Positions 6,814-8,811 of a stretch of DNA of 8,811 nt are shown piece after piece (the first letter of the stretch is position 1; every line of letters starts with the position of its first letter). This DNA is from Spartobacteria bacterium (GTDB taxonomy: Bacteria; Verrucomicrobiota; Verrucomicrobiia; Chthoniobacterales; Chthoniobacteraceae): contig JANXZI010000173.1 of the NCBI GenBank assembly GCA_025355595.1, positions 1-8,811 on the forward strand. Reading direction: 5' to 3'. The notes under the pieces were generated by a model that did not search any database, was not told the DNA's origin, and saw only the letters and a program-made list of their open reading frames with translations. The position numbers were made by a program, and so were the translations under genes.

Positions 6814-7572
6814 ATGAACGACACGTCACCCGCACCGAACACCACGTTCACCATCTCGCCACGCAAGGCGGGCATTTTCCTCGGTTTGCTCGCGGTCGTG
6901 ATGAGCGTGCTCGCGATCACTTTCGATCTGTTGGAGTTGAAATTCGACCAGGGACGCGATGGCGAAGGTGTGCTGTGGCTGTGGCCGATCGCGCGGCAGT
7001 TCAACTTTGTCGAGGAGGGCAACCTCGCGAATTTCTACCAAGGCCTGCAGCTCATCCTCGCGGCGGTGATCCTGCTCGTGATCTGGCGCGCGAAAAGGCA
7101 GTCCGGCGGAGAGTTCCGCTGGCGCTGGTTCACGCTGGGCTGCATTTTCATCTTCCTCGGGTGCGACGAGGTCGCGCAGATCCACGAGACGACGATCGCA
7201 AACACCGTCGCGCTGCTGCGAGGCGGGGAGAAAGGCAAGACCGGATGGATGTTCCTCTATCTCCCGTTGCTCGCGGTCTTCGGGCTGGCGTATGTGCCGT
7301 TCCTGCGGCACCTGCCCCGGCGCATCGCGCTGCTCATGATGGCTTCCGGCGGCATCTACATCGGCGGCGCGGTCGGCGTGGAGAAGGTCGTGAACTGGTT
7401 TGCGGATAAATTTGGCGACGACACGGTCGGCTACGTGCTCATTGACAACCTCGGCGAATTCATGGAGAGCACGGGCATCGCGCTTTTCATCTTCACGCTG
7501 CTCTCCTACCTCGCGTTGGAGCGGTGCGGGATCACGTTCAGGTTTGGGAAGGAAGACGCGGCACCGAAGTGA
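6814..7572 (+). CDS. Six-helix integral membrane protein of unknown function
   Basis: I do not recognise a named family for this 252-residue protein. About six hydrophobic helices can be seen (near residues 20-40, 74-93, 105-124, 144-164, 171-195 and 208-235). Charged residues sit within helices: CDEVAQIHE at 117-125 (Asp118, Glu119, His124, Glu125), VEKVVNW around Glu190, and DNLGEFMES with Glu215 and Glu218. Such a cluster suggests a metal site, proton path or membrane enzyme rather than a plain scaffold. Proteins with a helix carrying 'DE....HE' and a late helix carrying 'E..E..G' occur as uncharacterised membrane proteins in many bacteria; I recall this only as a pattern. It starts 24 bp after the glycosyltransferase gene with no clear Shine-Dalgarno, so it is probably in the same transcript. 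A role in lipid or glycan handling is inferred from position only. Confidence 0.8.
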   Translation: MNDTSPAPNTTFTISPRKAGIFLGLLAVVMSVLAITFDLLELKFDQGRDGEGVLWLWPIARQFNFVEEGNLANFYQGLQLILAAVILLVIWRAKRQSGGEFRWRWFTLGCIFIFLGCDEVAQIHETTIANTVALLRGGEKGKTGWMFLYLPLLAVFGLAYVPFLRHLPRRIALLMMASGGIYIGGAVGVEKVVNWFADKFGDDTVGYVLIDNLGEFMESTGIALFIFTLLSYLALERCGITFRFGKEDAAPK

Positions 7573-7579
7573 GCGCGCC

Positions 7580-7699
7580 ATGCCGCTGAACCGCGCGCCA
7601 GACGAAGTCGCAGGCAGCGCCCCCGCCGCGGGCGACGGGGATGCCGCGATGGCATTTGCAGTCGCGGCTCGGCGGAATGCTTGGGCGGCTATGCCATGA
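7580..7699 (+). CDS. Possible 39-residue small ORF before the sulfotransferase
   Basis: ATG 7580 to TGA 7699 encodes 39 residues (starting MPLNRAPDEV, ending AWAAMP). The ORF almost fills the 123-bp gap between two genes, and its stop overlaps the sulfotransferase ATG as ATGA, the same arrangement used elsewhere in the cluster. Against it: there is no Shine-Dalgarno, the peptide is alanine-rich and low in complexity, no domain is recognisable, and chance ORFs of this size are common at this GC content. It may be a translational-coupling leader or simply non-coding. Confidence 0.25.
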   Translation: MPLNRAPDEVAGSAPAAGDGDAAMAFAVAARRNAWAAMP

Positions 7700-8811
7700 A
7701 TGAACGTGCGCCGGTCTGCATTACGGGTATGCACCGCTCGGGCACTTCACTGCTCGCGCTGCTGCTGCACGGGTGCGGGCTGAATCTCGGCCGCGAAAGC
7801 GAGCTGATCCCGCCGACACGCGACAATCCCGACGGGCACTGGGAGCACCGGGAATTTGTGGCGGTGAACGATGCGCTGCTTGCCGCCCTCGGCGGCGGCT
7901 GGGATCTCCCGCCGGAACTTCCCGCAAGGTGGACGCAACGCCCGGAGATCGCGCCGCTAAAGGCGCACGCACGCAAATTGATCGCAGGATTTCCGGCGGA
8001 TCGCGTGTGGGGATGGAAGGATCCCCGCACGAGCCTCACGCTCGGCTTCTGGCGCGAAGTGCTGCCGGCGTTGAAGACGATCCTGTGCGTGCGGCATCCG
8101 GTGGAGGTCGCGCTGTCGCTGCGGCGCCGCGGGCTTTCGTCGTACGCATTTGGCTATGCGCTATGGCTGCGCCACCAGCGGCAGGCGCTGGCGGATACGG
8201 ACGGCGCGGCCCGGCTCATCACGCACTACGACGCATTTTTCCACCGCCCCGAGGCGGAACTGCGACGCGTGCTGCGGTTCGCCGGAATCGAGGCGGAGGA
8301 GGCGGCGATCGCCGCGTGTGCGCAACGGATCAAATCCGACGCGCGGCACCAGCGCGCGGGTGCGGTCCCTGCGGATGCGCCCGCACTTCCCGACGAGGTG
8401 CGCGCGATGTACGCGGAGCTCTGCGTGGCGGCGGAATGGGAGGGCAAGAGCGGGATCGCAGCACTGCCACACACCGCGCCGAAGCCCACGCCGGAGGCCG
8501 AGACCGAGATGCTACGGAAGCGGCTGTGGGACGCCGAGGCCGCGCTGACGGAGCAAGCCGCGGACGCTGGACGGGAACGCGCGGGCATCGAGCGTGCGCT
8601 GCTCGAGGAGCGGGAGGCAGCCGCGCATGTGCGCGCGATTTTGCGCGGGGCGCAACCGAATCTCGGCCCCGCGGATGCCGGCCTGCTGGATTACGAGGAC
8701 ATGCTGGAACGCATCCGCCACGAGGTGGAAGAGCATGTGCCGCGCAGCGCGACGATGCTCGTCGTGAGCAAGGGCGATGAACGGCTCGTGCAGTTCGCGG
8801 ATCGGCGCGCG
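7696..8811 (+). CDS. Sulfotransferase (PAPS-dependent type) with coiled coil and start of a shared C-terminal module; open at window end
   Basis: From ATG 7696 the frame runs 372 codons without a stop to the last base. Residues 7-18 carry the 5'-phosphosulfate loop, GMHRSGTS (11-18). ILCVRHPVEVALSL (129-142) matches the 3'-phosphate-binding motif, with Arg133 and Ser141 as the usual ligands. NPDGHWEHREF (44-54) and WGWKDPRT (105-112) are typical of the bacterial sulfotransferase family that modifies sugars or lipids. After ~260 come an alanine- and glutamate-rich likely coiled coil (about 265-312) and then residues 333-372, which match the C-terminal module of the upstream double glycosyltransferase, including the identical LVVSKGD. 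The role is probably transfer of sulfate from PAPS to the glycan made by this cluster; acceptor unknown. The P-loop lies at the very N-terminus, which supports this ATG. The stop and the rest of the module lie beyond the window. Confidence 0.9.
   Translation, partial: MNERAPVCITGMHRSGTSLLALLLHGCGLNLGRESELIPPTRDNPDGHWEHREFVAVNDALLAALGGGWDLPPELPARWTQRPEIAPLKAHARKLIAGFPADRVWGWKDPRTSLTLGFWREVLPALKTILCVRHPVEVALSLRRRGLSSYAFGYALWLRHQRQALADTDGAARLITHYDAFFHRPEAELRRVLRFAGIEAEEAAIAACAQRIKSDARHQRAGAVPADAPALPDEVRAMYAELCVAAEWEGKSGIAALPHTAPKPTPEAETEMLRKRLWDAEAALTEQAADAGRERAGIERALLEEREAAAHVRAILRGAQPNLGPADAGLLDYEDMLERIRHEVEEHVPRSATMLVVSKGDERLVQFADRRA

Noticed and set aside
7773..8780. Plus-strand open frame of 335 codons overlapping the sulfotransferase
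   Set aside because: It is Arg/Gly/Ala-rich and out of frame. The 7696 frame gives clear PAPS-binding motifs over the same bases and is open only because the window ends.

Overview
The window is a GC-rich, densely packed surface-glycan gene cluster. All genes lie on the plus strand and both ends are cut by the window. Most starts lack a clear Shine-Dalgarno sequence. Polyprenyl-phosphate glycosyltransferase and MsbA-type exporter genes point to a bacterium, probably Gram-negative. The GC-rich codon use, the weak ribosome-binding signals and the repeat style are compatible with Verrucomicrobiota/Opitutaceae-like genomes, but that placement is a guess: no marker gene is present.

Layout. Bases 1-96 hold the last 31 codons of an extended short-chain dehydrogenase/epimerase. 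One base later comes a DegT/DnrJ/EryC1-family PLP sugar aminotransferase (98-1234). A 283-bp gene-free stretch follows (1235-1517). It contains two 54-nt repeat units in inverted orientation (1265-1318 and 1404-1457) around an 85-bp core. Their outer 27 bp match perfectly, and their inner 27 nt form hairpins that differ by compensatory base changes.

A tightly packed gene train starts at 1518: an ArnC/GtrB/DPM-type polyprenyl-phosphate glycosyltransferase (1518-2474); an MsbA-like ABC exporter (2471-4327, 4-nt overlap); a three-module 821-residue protein with a GT-B-like half, a GT2 domain and a C-terminal accessory domain (4324-6789, 4-nt overlap); a six-helix membrane protein with acidic and histidine residues inside its helices (6814-7572); a doubtful 39-codon ORF (7580-7699); and a PAPS-dependent-type sulfotransferase (7696 to the window end, open).

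How they may work together (inference). The epimerase and aminotransferase make a nucleotide-activated amino sugar. The ArnC-like enzyme loads a sugar onto a polyprenyl phosphate, the double glycosyltransferase extends a glycan, the sulfotransferase decorates it, and the ABC exporter moves the lipid-linked product across the inner membrane. The most interesting point is that the double glycosyltransferase and the sulfotransferase, two unrelated enzymes, carry the same C-terminal module (21 of 40 residues identical over the part visible in both). This suggests a shared accessory domain that ties glycan-modifying enzymes together.
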